Positions 24,864-34,866 are shown, counted from the first letter of the stretch. The stretch is DNA of 64,000 nucleotides from Robbsia sp. KACC 23696 (GCF_039852015.1 NZ_CP156628.1:124001-188000); one strand, 5' to 3'. Program-made: numbers and translations. Notes: generated by a model not told the origin, from the letters alone.

Positions 24864-26366
24864 CTAGGTCTTGCTCAAATGGCGCCCGGCTTGCGGTGCC
24901 AGTCGCCAATAGCCGTACAGCGATACCAGTGTCAGGATGCCCGCGGCGAGGAAGGCCAACCGAAAATCGGCCAGCACCAGATGGCCTGCGGTCGGCGCGC
25001 TAGCGGCGCTGGCATGATCGGTACCGGCATCTCGCAGTGCCGATGCCATGCGCAGGCCCAGCGCGCCAAAGGCGATGCCCAGGCCGATCGTCATCTGCAG
25101 TGCGGCATTCCATAAGGTATTGGCGCTGCTGACCTGATCCTTGGGGATGTCGGCATAGGCCAGGGTCGCGAGCAGTGAGAACTGCATCGATCGGGTGCAG
25201 CCGTAGACGAAGATCACGATCAGCGTGATGGCGATAGGCGCCTGCGGCGTCAGCAAGCCGCAGGCGATGATGACGATGCCGCCGATCGCGACGTCGATCA
25301 GCGACGGGTTGCGGAAGCCATACCGCGTCAACACCTTCGTCGTCACCGCCTTCATCCCGAAATTGCCGAGCGCGCTGACGAGCAACAGCATGCCCGAGTG
25401 GAAGGCCGACAGGCCGAAGCCGACTTGAAACAGCAGCGGCAGCAGGAAGGGCACCGCATTGATGCCGATGCGCGTCAGCGAGCCGCTGAGCACGGTGACC
25501 GAGAATGTCGGCTCACGCATCGCCGAGAAATCCAGCAACGGGTGGGAATGGCCGCGCAGGTGCCGGACCGCGAGCACGCCAATCAGAATGCCGCCAAAGA
25601 AGCAGCCGGCTGCCGTCCAGAGGTTGGCATTTTGCTGGCTGGCGAGTTCGGTGCCATACATGAGGCCGGTCAACGCCAGTGCGCAGTAAATGAATCCCAG
25701 CACGTCGAGCGGGCGACGTGCGGTGCCGCGCGTATTGCGGATCATGATGCCGGCGGCAATCAGCGCCGCGATGCCGAACGGGACATTCAGCAGAAAGATC
25801 CAGCGCCATGACGCATACGTGGTGATAATGCCGCCGATCGGCGGTCCGATCACCGGCGCCGCGATCGCGGGCCAGGTGATGGTCGCGATCGCGCGCATCA
25901 GATTGGCGCGGTCCACGGCCCGGACCACGATCAAGCGCCCCACCGGAACCATCATGGCGCCGCCGATGCCCTGCAGGACACGCGCGGCGGTAAACGAAAC
26001 GATGCCGACCGAGAGGCCACAGAGTATGGACGATACGGTAAAGATAACGATCGCCGTGCTGAAAATCGACTTCGAGCCGAAGCGATCCGCCATCCAGCCA
26101 CTCACCGGGATGAAAACGGCCAGCGCCAGCATGTAGGCGCTCATCCCGATGCTCAGCGCATTCGGCAATACGCCGAAAGAATGGGCCATCTGAGGCAGCG
26201 CGGTCGCGAGCACCGTCGTGTCCAGATACTCCATGAAGAAGGTGGCCGCCACCAGGAAGGGGAGATAGCGCAGCCATTTGCCCTGCGCATAGGGATTGGC
26301 TGATGTGTCACTCGCGGTGGGAGCGGATTCCGCGCTAGGGCGGGGCGGCAAATCGGGCTGGGCCAT
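24864..26366 (-). CDS. MFS drug-efflux pump, DHA2 (EmrB/QacA) type
   Basis: About 500 residues with roughly 14 hydrophobic helices. Start taken at Met 26366 (MAQPDLPPRP...); the frame opens 15 codons earlier. It has DTTVLATALPQM in helix 1, the loop motif GWMADRFGSKS, ARVLQGIGGAMMVPVGRL (motif C-like region follows: AAPVIGPPIGGIITTYASW) and WRWIFLLNVPFG, all typical of EmrB/QacA multidrug:H+ antiporters. The pump works without an adjacent membrane-fusion or outer-membrane partner here. It is convergent with the deformylase-like gene, 16 bp apart. Confidence 0.82.
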   Translation of the reverse strand: MAQPDLPPRPSAESAPTASDTSANPYAQGKWLRYLPFLVAATFFMEYLDTTVLATALPQMAHSFGVLPNALSIGMSAYMLALAVFIPVSGWMADRFGSKSIFSTAIVIFTVSSILCGLSVGIVSFTAARVLQGIGGAMMVPVGRLIVVRAVDRANLMRAIATITWPAIAAPVIGPPIGGIITTYASWRWIFLLNVPFGIAALIAAGIMIRNTRGTARRPLDVLGFIYCALALTGLMYGTELASQQNANLWTAAGCFFGGILIGVLAVRHLRGHSHPLLDFSAMREPTFSVTVLSGSLTRIGINAVPFLLPLLFQVGFGLSAFHSGMLLLVSALGNFGMKAVTTKVLTRYGFRNPSLIDVAIGGIVIIACGLLTPQAPIAITLIVIFVYGCTRSMQFSLLATLAYADIPKDQVSSANTLWNAALQMTIGLGIAFGALGLRMASALRDAGTDHASAASAPTAGHLVLADFRLAFLAAGILTLVSLYGYWRLAPQAGRHLSKT

Positions 26367-26599
26367 CGAGTTTTCCGAGAAAAGCGCGGCGAACGAGTAA
26401 GACAAACGCAAGATCGCGCCACGCGCGCTAAGACCAGCCTTGCGCGAGCAGTCGCCGATCCAGAAGGGCAGGCCCGTATGATATGCGAGTCTGGCGTGCC
26501 GCGCTGTTCCAAAAATACTGGCTCGAAAAGCGCCTTCCTCTCGGGAGCGCGCTCGAAAAACCCAGGCGCGACGATCGGTCGATCAGCCGCTGGGGTGTC

Positions 26600-27838
26600 T
26601 CAGAATCGTTTGCCCATGCCGATCGAGGCGCCGTATTGATAGCGGTTTCCCCGATAATGGACTTGCGCGGCACCGCTGACGACGCCGAAATCGGCTTCCA
26701 CATACATGTAGACCGATTTCGACAAGGCATATTGTGCTTGCGCTGCCCAACTATGCCGGTGCCCCGTGCCCTTGACGGCTTGGCCTGTGGCGGTGAAGGC
26801 CTGGGTGGCGTTTCGCATCCGGGCGAAATACCAGGCGCCGATCAAGGTCCAGGCCGCATCGGGACGCCAGGTGGCGCCCAGGTAGAAGGCGTCGTCGATC
26901 CGATTCGTTCCTTTGTAGGCCGTCGGCGACGGCGCGACGAGGCCACGATTGAGGCGCGCATCCACGCCGCCGGTGTTGTCCTGCGAGCGCATATAGCCGC
27001 CGGCAATCAGGGTATGGCCGATTTGATAGGTCAGCGCCGCGTTGTAGGCATCACGACGGCGATTGCCGTTGTCGCGCCCTTGCTGCCACAACGCGGCAGC
27101 GCCGAAGGCGCCGTGGTGGTAAATGGCGCCCAGGCCACGCAGGCTGCCGGCGCTCGGGCTGCCAGTCACACCGCCGGAATAGCCGTTCGGGCCCGTGCTC
27201 AATGTGTCATAGCCGGCCGAGTAAGCGGCGAGCAAGGTCAAGCCGTTGATCGTGTATCGGTATTTGAGTGTGTTGTCGAGGAAGATGCCGCCGGACAGGG
27301 CGCCGGGAAGCCAGCTGTTGCCATCGTAGTTGGCCAACGTCATCGGATCGAAGGTCGTCGTCAGCGAGTCGAACATGACCGAGGGTTGCCGACCGAACGA
27401 GAGCTGGCCGTAGCGCCTACTTTCGATGCCGACCTGCGCCCATCGATGAAACAGACGCGCGCCATTTGCCGCCATCGTGCCGTTTTCGAGATTAAAGCCG
27501 GCCTCGAGTTGAAAGAAGACGCGCAGGTCCTCGTTCAAGGTCTCGCTGCCCCGGAAACCGATTCGGCTCGGCGAGATCGGTCCCTGTGTCATGCGCAGCA
27601 CGCCGCGGTTCTTTTCGTCCTGGTTCGATTCATAGCGGACTGCCACGTCGGCGAGTCCGTATAAGGTGACGTTGCCCGCGGCGGCCGACTCGGTAAAGGC
27701 CCATAGGCAGGCGCCGAGGCCCGCCATTTGCCAGTGGTCCGATCGAAGACGTCGCGTCGGCCGAGAGACGCGCGCCGCCCGCGCTGCCTTACCGGCATGA
27801 TCGATACCCACATCTGTTTTTATCAATGAAACTGCCAT
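26600..27838 (-). CDS. Outer-membrane porin
   Basis: A 412-residue porin of the Gram-negative trimeric family. Start 27838 (MAVSLIKTD...) has GAGGAGA upstream; the frame runs further but unsupported. Mature part begins GNVTLYGLADVAVRYESN; internal hallmarks are SRIGFRGSETLNEDLRVFFQLEAGF and ENGTMAANGARLFHRWAQVGI, and it ends GASIGMGKRF with terminal Phe. The region before the mature start (about 55 residues) is long, rich in Arg and only weakly signal-like (GLGACLWAFTESAAA), so either the start is further downstream or the leader is unusual. It precedes the galactarate cluster but faces away from the catabolic operon. Confidence 0.85.
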   Translation of the reverse strand: MAVSLIKTDVGIDHAGKAARAARVSRPTRRLRSDHWQMAGLGACLWAFTESAAAGNVTLYGLADVAVRYESNQDEKNRGVLRMTQGPISPSRIGFRGSETLNEDLRVFFQLEAGFNLENGTMAANGARLFHRWAQVGIESRRYGQLSFGRQPSVMFDSLTTTFDPMTLANYDGNSWLPGALSGGIFLDNTLKYRYTINGLTLLAAYSAGYDTLSTGPNGYSGGVTGSPSAGSLRGLGAIYHHGAFGAAALWQQGRDNGNRRRDAYNAALTYQIGHTLIAGGYMRSQDNTGGVDARLNRGLVAPSPTAYKGTNRIDDAFYLGATWRPDAAWTLIGAWYFARMRNATQAFTATGQAVKGTGHRHSWAAQAQYALSKSVYMYVEADFGVVSGAAQVHYRGNRYQYGASIGMGKRF

Positions 27839-28122
27839 CACCCTGTCTCCTCTGTAGTCATCCCGCGTGCTCATTGCGCGGATCGGCAAACAAGGGCATG
27901 ACGCGCTTCGCACGGGGCAGCCGCCGTGCCGAAACAGACATGCCATTGCCTGAGTGCGACGATAGTAAGGGCGTGCGCGGGGAAGTGGACGGGTCACTGC
28001 GTAGTTTCAGACGAAGGGACGGGCTGTTGATAACGCAATCCTATAACAAGGAATGCGAAACATCTTATAACGGCGTATTTGTCGACGCTATTGAAGCGCG
28101 CAAGGCGGTTCGGATAATATGT

Positions 28123-28149
28123 GCGACGGGCGCGACGGGCGCGACGGGC
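28123..28149. repeat. Three tandem 9-bp repeats GCGACGGGC
   Basis: Perfect copies at 28123, 28132 and 28141, in a non-coding stretch. Short direct repeats of this kind can change copy number by slippage. Confidence 0.9.
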
Positions 28150-28220
28150 ACCGCGGACACACAGCCGCGGGTCGAACGCCGTTCGGAGAAATTGCTTGGG
28201 TCGTCTGGGAAGGGGAGTCT

Positions 28221-28258
28221 GAGACGGCAACGCCGGTCAGAGCCGGCGTTGCCGTCTC
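28221..28258 (-). terminator. Strong stem-loop after the gntR gene
   Basis: Perfect 16-bp arms, GAGACGGCAACGCCGG (28221-28236) and CCGGCGTTGCCGTCTC (28243-28258), with a 6-base loop, 6 bp past the stop of the minus-strand GntR gene. It lacks a T-tract, so either it is a non-canonical terminator or an mRNA 3' protective hairpin. Confidence 0.55.
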
Positions 28259-28264
28259 ACCGGT

Positions 28265-29146
28265 TCAGGGAGAGAAAGGCGCGGCGCCTTGCGCCCGGCC
28301 ATCGGCTTTCATGGCGCTGATTTCGCTGGCCTGACGGACACGCTCACGGCTGTTCGATAAATGCAGGCGCATGGCGGCGCGTGCGCCATCGGCGTCACCG
28401 CGTCGAATCGCGTCGAGAATGCTCTTATGCTCGACATTAACCAGAGCGACGTAGGCCTTCGGGTCGGCGTGGGCGATGCCGGCCGAATCGATCCGGTTGC
28501 GCGGGATCAGCGCCGTGCCCATCTGCGTCAGGATATCGACGAAGTAGCGATTGCCCGTTGCTTGCGCAATCGAGAGATGGAATTGCAGATCGGCCGATAC
28601 GCTGCGGTCGCGTCGTTTCGCGATACTGGCGTTGACGGCGTCTGCCGGGTCGCCGTCGAGCAGGGCGTTGGCGGCGGCCGAGCGCTGTTTCGGACCATTG
28701 GCACTGTCGTTGACGGCATCGTGCGAGGCTTCGATCGCTTCGAGGGCGGCCTGCATCCGGGCGACATCGTCGGCCGTCGCGCGTTGGGCCGCCAGGCCGG
28801 CACATTCCGTTTCCAGGCTGATTCGCAGTTCGAGCACGCTCAGGACGTCGCGCAACGTGGTGGCGGGCACCATGTCGATATCGAAGGCGTCCTGGCGCGG
28901 CGAGAGGACGAAACTGCCGATGCCGTGGCGTGTCTCGATCACGGCGCCGGCCTGAAGCCGCGAAATGGCTTCCCGGACGACCGTCCGGCTGACGCCGAGC
29001 GCCAACATCAATTGCGATTCTGTGGGGAGCTTGTCGCCCGGCTTCAGGATATTCGCCTCTACGCGTTCTTTCACGTAGTCGACGACGAGCCCGGCCAGAT
29101 TGCGGGCGCGCCGCGGAGCGGCGAGCGACGTCAAGGACGCGGACAT
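28265..29146 (-). CDS. GntR/FadR-family regulator, probably of galactarate catabolism
   Basis: A 293-residue repressor. Winged helix at about 17-85 (VVDYVKERVEANILKPGDKLPTES split over the domain; then LGVSRTVVREAISRLQAGAVIETRHGIGSFV) and a FadR-type all-helical ligand domain with metal-site residues expected in LRISLETECAGLAA, DLQFHLSIAQATGN and VEHKSILDAIRRGD. An insert of about 30 residues (SHDAVNDSANGPKQ...) is longer than usual. It is the last gene of the minus-strand set with the permease and kdgD, so aldarate or a breakdown product is the likely inducer. A GTGTC-TCG-GACAC palindrome (29199-29211) lies 53 bp before its start and could be a self-operator. Confidence 0.82.
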   Translation of the reverse strand: MSASLTSLAAPRRARNLAGLVVDYVKERVEANILKPGDKLPTESQLMLALGVSRTVVREAISRLQAGAVIETRHGIGSFVLSPRQDAFDIDMVPATTLRDVLSVLELRISLETECAGLAAQRATADDVARMQAALEAIEASHDAVNDSANGPKQRSAAANALLDGDPADAVNASIAKRRDRSVSADLQFHLSIAQATGNRYFVDILTQMGTALIPRNRIDSAGIAHADPKAYVALVNVEHKSILDAIRRGDADGARAAMRLHLSNSRERVRQASEISAMKADGRAQGAAPFSP

Positions 29147-29198
29147 GGCATATTCCTTTCAGGATTCAAGCAAGAAGAAACGCGGGCTTTCCGGCACG

Positions 29199-29211
29199 GT
29201 GTCTCGGACAC
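29199..29211. promoter_or_regulatory. Candidate GntR self-operator
   Basis: GTGTC, spacer TCG, GACAC: 5-bp inverted arms with a 3-bp spacer, the same architecture as the kdgD/garD site, upstream of the regulator gene. Confidence 0.35.
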
Positions 29212-29301
29212 GGGATTGTGTCACGTTTATGGACGACATTATACCGGCGCTGACCCGCACACCCATTCGACGCGCCGCCGTGCGTGGCGACGCGTCGTGC
29301 T

Positions 29302-30657
29302 TCAGGCCGGTTGCTTCAATTCGAATCGCTTGATTTCGCCGACGATGACCAGATAGGAAAACACCGTGACAAGCGCGTTGATGCCGACGAATACGAGCGC
29401 GCCGTTGAACGAGCCGTGGGTCGACACCAGGTAGCCGATGACGATCGGCGTCACGATCCCCGAGATGTTGCCGAACATATTGAACAGCGAACCCGACAGC
29501 CCGATCGCTTCTTTCGGCGAGGTGTCCGCGACTACCGCCCAACCGAGCGCGCCCACGCCCTTGCCGAAGAAGGCGAGCGACATGAACAGCACCACGAGCC
29601 AGGTCGCCGACACGTAATTACAGGCGATGATGCTCGACGACAGCAACATGCCGACGACGATCGGGACTTTTCGGGATACGGTCAGCGAGTTGCCGCGCTT
29701 GATCAGCCAGTCCGAGATGAAGCCGCCGAGGACCCCGCCGACAAAGCCGCAGATGGCAGGCAACGACGCAATCAGGCCGGCTTTCAGGATGGTCATGTGA
29801 CGGGCCTGCACCAGGTAGATCGGGAACCAGGTCAGGAAGAAATAGGTCAGTACGCTGATCGAAAACTGCGCGAGATAGACGCCGAGCAACATACGGCTCT
29901 TCAGCAATTGCTTTGCATAGAACCAGCTCTGGTCACGGCGTTTGCCGCCGACAGCGGCGCTGCTGCTCGTGGCGTCGACGATGCCGCCGCCCTCGCGAAT
30001 GAAATCGACTTCGGCCTTGTTCGCCATCGGGTGCTGCGACGGCGCCTTCATCGTCCGCAGCCAGATAAACGACAGCACGATACCGGCGAAGCCCATGACC
30101 AGATAGACATGGTGCCAGCCGAACATGTGCGTGATCCATGCCATCAAGGGCGTGAACACGACGGCGGCGAAATATTGTGCCGAATTGAAAATCGCCGAGG
30201 CCGTGCCGCGTTCCTTGGTCGGGAACCAGCTGGAAACGACCTTGGCATTAGCCGGGAAGGCGGGCGCTTCGGCCGCTCCCATCAGAAAACGCAGCGAGAA
30301 AAGGGCGCCGACGGCGAAGACCGCCGAGCCGGTGATGCCGATTGCACTCTGCATCATCGTGAACAGCGACCAGACGAAGATGCTGGTGGCGTAGACGCGG
30401 CGCGCGCCGAAGCGGTCGAGCAGCCAGCCTGCAGGAATCTGGGCGATCACATAGGACCATGCGAATGCCGAGAAGATATACCCCATCTGCACGGTATTGA
30501 TGCCCAGCTCTTTGCTGATTTCGCCACCGGTGATGGACAACGTCGCGCGATCCGCGTAGTTGAACGTCGTGATGATAAAGAGCATCGCCAGGATCAGATA
30601 GCGCGTGTTCGTGCGCTTCATGACTCCGACGGCACTGCCGACCCGGCTCGCATCCAT
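29302..30657 (-). CDS. Glucarate/galactarate:H+ symporter (GudP-like MFS)
   Basis: A 451-residue anion:cation symporter of the MFS. Start 30657 has GGGGA 8 bases upstream; Met at 30621 (MKRTNTRYLILAM) is an alternative. Family marks are FNYADRATLSITGG in helix 1, GWLLDRFGARRVY after helix 2, GAAEAPAFPANAKVVSSWFP near helix 4 and WFYAKQLLKSRMLLG before helix 7, all close to GudP/GarP aldarate permeases. It lies between gntR and kdgD on the same strand, consistent with uptake of galactarate or glucarate for the adjacent enzymes. Gaps of 140-155 bp on both sides leave room for separate promoters. Confidence 0.82.
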   Translation of the reverse strand: MDASRVGSAVGVMKRTNTRYLILAMLFIITTFNYADRATLSITGGEISKELGINTVQMGYIFSAFAWSYVIAQIPAGWLLDRFGARRVYATSIFVWSLFTMMQSAIGITGSAVFAVGALFSLRFLMGAAEAPAFPANAKVVSSWFPTKERGTASAIFNSAQYFAAVVFTPLMAWITHMFGWHHVYLVMGFAGIVLSFIWLRTMKAPSQHPMANKAEVDFIREGGGIVDATSSSAAVGGKRRDQSWFYAKQLLKSRMLLGVYLAQFSISVLTYFFLTWFPIYLVQARHMTILKAGLIASLPAICGFVGGVLGGFISDWLIKRGNSLTVSRKVPIVVGMLLSSSIIACNYVSATWLVVLFMSLAFFGKGVGALGWAVVADTSPKEAIGLSGSLFNMFGNISGIVTPIVIGYLVSTHGSFNGALVFVGINALVTVFSYLVIVGEIKRFELKQPA

Positions 30658-30797
30658 GGCGATTGTCCCCAGTATTGTTGTTGCTTCACGCGCGCCGCGA
30701 GCGGGCACGGGCCGACTTCGGCCCCATCGCTTACCGAGGGAGCCCTGACCGTCCGATCGTGTGGTGTCGCGGCGTTTGCGCTATGACGCTGGCAGCC

Positions 30798-31715
30798 TTA
30801 TTGCGGGCCGAGCGATTTGATCAGCGCGCCCAGCTCTTCGGCTTCGGCTGCGCTCAGATCCGTCAACGGTGCGCGCACCGGGCCCGCGTCATGTCCGACC
30901 AGCGTGCAACCGGCCTTGACGATGCTGACGGCGTAACCCGCGGTGCGGTTGCGGATCTTCAGGTACGGCAGGAAGAACGAATCGATCAGCTTGCCCACCG
31001 TTTCATGGTCGTCCGCCGCGATCGCGCGGTAGAAGTCCATGGCCGTCTTCGGAATGAAGTTGAAGACCGCCGACGAATAGACCGGCACGCCCAGCGCCTT
31101 ATAGGCCGCGGCATAGACTTCCGCGGTCGGCAGGCCGCCCAGATAGGAGAAGCGATCGCCCAGTCGACGACGGATCGTCACCATGTTTTCGATCTCGCCC
31201 ACGCCGTCCTTGAAGCCGATCAGGTTCGGGCACTTGTCGGCCAGCGGCTCCAGAATATCGGCGTTCAGCTTGGAATTCGCGCGGTTGTAGACGATCACGC
31301 CGATATTCTTGACGGCCTTGCAAACCTCTTCGACGTGGTTTGCAATACCCTGCGGGCTGGCTTCGGTCAGATAATGCGGCATCAACAGGATGCCGTTGGC
31401 GCCTTGGCGCTCGGCTTCCTGTGCGTATTCGATGGCCACGCGCGTCGGGCCGCCCGCGCCGGCCAGGATCGGCACCTTGCCCTTGCAGGTTTCGGTGGCG
31501 GTGCGGATCACGTTCGAGTACTCGCTCTTCGTCAGCGAGAAGAACTCACCCGTACCACCCGCGGCGAACAAGGCGGTGGCGCCATACGGTGCCAGCCATT
31601 CGAGGCGATCGGCATAGGTGTCCGGACGGAAGTCGCCGTTCTTGTCGAAGTCGGTCACCGGGAAGGACAGCAGGCCTTCGGAAACGATGGTTTTGAGCTC
31701 TTGAGGTGTCGTCAT
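30798..31715 (-). CDS. kdgD: 5-dehydro-4-deoxyglucarate dehydratase
   Basis: A 305-residue class-I aldolase-like TIM barrel of the DHDPS/NAL family. The Schiff-base Lys is in GFKDGVG (about 170), the Tyr in [10 protein letters not shown], and the substrate loop is [14 protein letters not shown]. The wording and length match KdgD, which converts 5-dehydro-4-deoxyglucarate to 2-oxoglutarate semialdehyde plus CO2 and water, the step after GarD/GudD in the oxidative aldarate pathway. Divergent from garD, separated by 242 bp that carry an operator-like palindrome. The product would need 2-oxoglutarate semialdehyde dehydrogenase, not seen here. Confidence 0.93.
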   Translation of the reverse strand: MTTPQELKTIVSEGLLSFPVTDFDKNGDFRPDTYADRLEWLAPYGATALFAAGGTGEFFSLTKSEYSNVIRTATETCKGKVPILAGAGGPTRVAIEYAQEAERQGANGILLMPHYLTEASPQGIANHVEEVCKAVKNIGVIVYNRANSKLNADILEPLADKCPNLIGFKDGVGEIENMVTIRRRLGDRFSYLGGLPTAEVYAAAYKALGVPVYSSAVFNFIPKTAMDFYRAIAADDHETVGKLIDSFFLPYLKIRNRTAGYAVSIVKAGCTLVGHDAGPVRAPLTDLSAAEAEELGALIKSLGPQ

Positions 31716-31804
31716 GATCCGTATGTCGTCTGTGATGGGTGGTTCGTCAGGCTGGACTTCGTCGTCGTACGAGGCCGTGGCGGCGTCAGAAGCTCAGCTC
31801 ATAA

Positions 31805-31832
31805 GTTGTCGTACAACATGAAACGCATAGTA
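31805..31832. promoter_or_regulatory. Operator and -10 region of kdgD
   Basis: GTTGT-CGT-ACAAC (31805-31817) is a FadR/GntR-type inverted repeat. On the minus strand a TACTAT box (complement of 31827-31832) lies 9 bp upstream of it, so the palindrome would cover the kdgD transcription start. A weaker relative, GTCGTACGAG, is at 31764-31773. The likely binder is the GntR protein encoded at 28265-29146. Confidence 0.55.
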
Positions 31833-31957
31833 GGGAGGTTCGTTTCAAGATGCTAGATAGGGTAAATACGGGGGGCGTTTTCATCGATTAAAATGGCATC
31901 TAGTTGTAGGATGACCGATAAATTAAGATCACTGCCGGAAAGAACAAAAGGATGACG

Positions 31958-33583
31958 ATGGACACGCAATCAGTGATGAGTCCCCTCTATATCAAAGTGC
32001 ATCCGAATGACAATGTCGCCATCGTGGTCAATGACGGTGGACTGGGCGAGGGAGCGACGTTTGCTGACGGTCTGACGCTGCGCGAGCGCGTGCCGCAGGG
32101 TCATAAAGTGGCGCTGACGGACTTCGCCGAGGGCGATCCGGTGATCCGTTACGACGTGGTGATCGGTTATGCCGTGAAGGCCTTGCCGCGCGGCAGCTGG
32201 ATCAACGAGCATGTGACCCGGATGCCGGAGCCGCCGACGCTCGAAGGGCTGCCGATGGCGACGGCCGATATCAAGGAGATGCCGCCACTGGACGGTTTCA
32301 CGTTCGAAGGCTTTCGCAATGCCGATGGTTCCGTGGGCACGCGCAACATTTTGTCGATCACGACGACGGTGCAGTGCGTATCCGGCGTGGTCGAACATGC
32401 GGTGGCGCGCATCAAGGCGGAAATGTTGCCGCGCTATCCGAATGTCGACGACGTCGTCGGCTTGGAGCATACCTATGGCTGCGGTGTTGCGATCGATGCG
32501 CCTGACGCGATCGTGCCGATTCGTACCGTCCGCAATATCAGCCTAAATCCGAATTTCGGCGGCGAAGTGATGATGGTCAGCCTGGGCTGCGAAAAGCTGC
32601 AGCCCGAGCGTCTGATGCCGGCCGGTACGATTCCGCTGGTCCGTATGCCGAAGCCGGATTCGTCGGCTGCCACTGGCGCGGCCGCAGCGTTGGCCGACGA
32701 TGCCTGCGCCGTTCCGGAGAATGGCGACGTCGTCGTGCTGCAGGACCCGGAAAACGTCGGTTTCGGCGCGATGATCGCATCGATCATGCGGACCGCCGAA
32801 AAACATCTTGAGCGCCTGAATCGACGCGAGCGCGTGACCTGTCCGGCGGCGGATTTGGTCGTCGGCGTGCAATGCGGCGGCAGCGATGCATTCTCCGGCC
32901 TGACGGCGAACCCGGCCGTGGGTTTCGCCACGGACCTGCTGGTTCGCGCCGGCGCCACGGTGATGTTTTCCGAAGTCACCGAGGTACGCGACGGCGTCGA
33001 TCAGTTGACGCGCCGCGCCGCGACGCCGGCAGTGGCCCAGGACATCATCCGCGAGATGCAGTGGTACGACGATTACTTGAAACGCGGTGGCGCGGATCGC
33101 AGTGCGAACACCACGCCCGGTAACAAGAAGGGCGGCCTGTCGAATATCGTCGAGAAGGCGATGGGCTCGATCATCAAATCCGGCAATGCGCCGATCAGCG
33201 GCGTCATCTCGCCGGGCGAGAAGGTCAAGCAGAAAGGCTTGATCTACGCGGCGACGCCGGCCTCGGATTTCATCTGCGGCACGCTGCAACTGGCCGCCGG
33301 TATCAATCTGCACGTTTTCACGACCGGGCGCGGGACACCGTATAGCCTGGCGGAAGTGCCGGTGATCAAGATGGCGACGCGCACGGATCTGGCGCGCCGT
33401 TGGCATGACCTGATGGATATCGACGCGGGCCGTATCGCCACCGGCGACGCCACGATCGAGGATGTGGGCTGGGAGCTGTTCCATTACATGCTCGACGTGG
33501 CCAGCGGTCGCAAGAAAACCTGTGCGGAAACCCTGAAGCTGCATAACGCGCTCGTGCTTTTCAATCCGGCGCCGGTGACCTGA
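31958..33583 (+). CDS. garD: Galactarate dehydratase
   Basis: A ~541-residue enzyme that dehydrates meso-galactarate to 5-dehydro-4-deoxyglucarate, the KdgD substrate. ATG 31958 is preferred over 31952 because AAAAGG ends directly before the latter and lies 6 bases before the former. N-terminal SAF-like domain ([19 protein letters not shown]) and C-terminal catalytic part with [43 protein letters not shown] and the conserved Cys-containing SLGCEKLQ. These match the UxaA/GarD family, which uses a bound metal ion. It heads the plus-strand set with the next two genes. Confidence 0.93.
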   Translation: MDTQSVMSPLYIKVHPNDNVAIVVNDGGLGEGATFADGLTLRERVPQGHKVALTDFAEGDPVIRYDVVIGYAVKALPRGSWINEHVTRMPEPPTLEGLPMATADIKEMPPLDGFTFEGFRNADGSVGTRNILSITTTVQCVSGVVEHAVARIKAEMLPRYPNVDDVVGLEHTYGCGVAIDAPDAIVPIRTVRNISLNPNFGGEVMMVSLGCEKLQPERLMPAGTIPLVRMPKPDSSAATGAAAALADDACAVPENGDVVVLQDPENVGFGAMIASIMRTAEKHLERLNRRERVTCPAADLVVGVQCGGSDAFSGLTANPAVGFATDLLVRAGATVMFSEVTEVRDGVDQLTRRAATPAVAQDIIREMQWYDDYLKRGGADRSANTTPGNKKGGLSNIVEKAMGSIIKSGNAPISGVISPGEKVKQKGLIYAATPASDFICGTLQLAAGINLHVFTTGRGTPYSLAEVPVIKMATRTDLARRWHDLMDIDAGRIATGDATIEDVGWELFHYMLDVASGRKKTCAETLKLHNALVLFNPAPVT

Positions 33584-33639
33584 AGCGCGCATGACCTTGG
33601 CGCATCGGGACGGCGGGATTTGAAATCGAGGAGCAGTGG

Positions 33640-34866
33640 GTGCAGACAGACGCAGCGCAGGTAAAGCAGAACGTAGGGCGGGTGACGAAGATCGAGGTGA
33701 TGCGCGTGGCATTGCCGTTCGATGCAGGACGTCGCGTGCGTGCAGGGGCGGCAGGCCAGACGGCCGAGCCGGAGGATGCGTTTAACGCCGCGTCCCGCAC
33801 TTTGCAGCGGATGGAAACGTTGCTGGTCAAAGTCAGCACCGATGCGGGATATGTCGGTTGGGGCGAGGGATTCGGTCACTTGGTCAATCCGGTGACGTTC
33901 GCCGCGTTGGCCGGCCCGGTCGGCCGTTTCTTCATCGGCACGGAGATCGGTGCCGATCCCGGCAGTTTCGCCGCGAAGATCGAGGCCGCGCGACAGGCCT
34001 TTCACCCCTTCGGTCGTACCGGGCCGGTCGTATTCGCGCTATCTGCCATCGATACGGCGCTATGGGATCTGTGTGCGCAAGCCGCCGGCGTTCCGCTCTA
34101 TCGACTGCTGGGCGGCGCGCACCCGAGTCGCGATGCGGCAACCGCGGACGGCCGACTGGCCCAGATCGATGTCTACGCCAGTCTGGTCAGCTATGACAAC
34201 GATCCCGAAGAGGTCGTCTACCAAGTGCAGCGTGCGCAAGCGGCTGGCTTCCGTCGGATGAAACTGCATGAGACGCAACGTGATGCGATCGCTGCCGCAC
34301 GTCAGGCCTTGCCGGCGCATCTCGGTTTGATGGTCGACGTCAATTGCCCCTGGCCCGCCGACGAAGCGAAAGTGCGCGTGGGTGAATTGAACGAATTGGG
34401 CCTGGGCTGGGTGGAAGAACCCGTCTGGCCGCCCGACGATCTCGATGCGCTGGCCGATGTGCGTACGCTGGGCGTGCCGATCGCGGCGGGGGAGAACGCC
34501 TCGGGCGTGGCCGGTTTCGCGCAGCATTTCGCCCGTCGCGCCATCGATGTCGCTCAGCCGAGCGTGGCCAAGATTGGCGGCATCACCGCCATGCGCGAAG
34601 TGATCGCGCTGGCGCAGACCCATCGCGTCAAGGTCGTCCCGCACTGCTTTTACTACGGTGCGGGTTTGCTCGCCACCGCGCATATCGTCGCGACGCTGCC
34701 GAACGACATCGCGTTGGAAGTACCTTGGTTGCAATGGCCGACGCCGCTGTATCCACAGCAGGTCTTCGGGCCGGTTTTCGCATTGCCGCAAGTGCCGGGG
34801 CTTGGCTTCGCACCCGACGAGGATGTGCTGGCGCGACATACGATCGACCGCGCGCACGCAGCCTGA
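33640..34866 (+). CDS. Mandelate racemase/muconate-lactonizing-family enzyme (acid-sugar dehydratase-like)
   Basis: A 408-residue enolase-superfamily protein, GTG start with GAGGAG 6 bases upstream. The capping domain holds KIEVMRVALPFDAGRRV and TDAGYVGWGEGF. In the barrel are K-x-H in RRMKLHE (about 207-213), then DVN, WVEEP and AGENASG, which give the expected Asp-Glu-Glu metal site, and a late His in KVVPHCFYYGAG. The KxH pairing, not KxK, and the general pattern fit sugar-acid dehydratases, but it is not GudD. Gene context (56 bp after garD) suggests a second aldarate or lactone substrate feeding the same route. The precise reaction is open. Confidence 0.72.
   Translation: MQTDAAQVKQNVGRVTKIEVMRVALPFDAGRRVRAGAAGQTAEPEDAFNAASRTLQRMETLLVKVSTDAGYVGWGEGFGHLVNPVTFAALAGPVGRFFIGTEIGADPGSFAAKIEAARQAFHPFGRTGPVVFALSAIDTALWDLCAQAAGVPLYRLLGGAHPSRDAATADGRLAQIDVYASLVSYDNDPEEVVYQVQRAQAAGFRRMKLHETQRDAIAAARQALPAHLGLMVDVNCPWPADEAKVRVGELNELGLGWVEEPVWPPDDLDALADVRTLGVPIAAGENASGVAGFAQHFARRAIDVAQPSVAKIGGITAMREVIALAQTHRVKVVPHCFYYGAGLLATAHIVATLPNDIALEVPWLQWPTPLYPQQVFGPVFALPQVPGLGFAPDEDVLARHTIDRAHAA

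Larger units (their letters stand above)
27839..28264. other. Intergenic region between porin and GntR genes
   Basis: 426 bp with no convincing gene. It should hold the porin promoter. It contains three tandem copies of GCGACGGGC (28123-28149) and a strong hairpin at 28221-28258 beyond the stop of the gntR gene. An AT-richer stretch near 28025-28075 with two TATAAC boxes is the likely promoter zone. Confidence 0.5.

Noticed and set aside
27826-28320. 164-residue plus-strand frame over the porin upstream region
   Set aside because: Crosses repeats and a hairpin and runs into the gntR 3' end antisense; no motif and no ribosome site.
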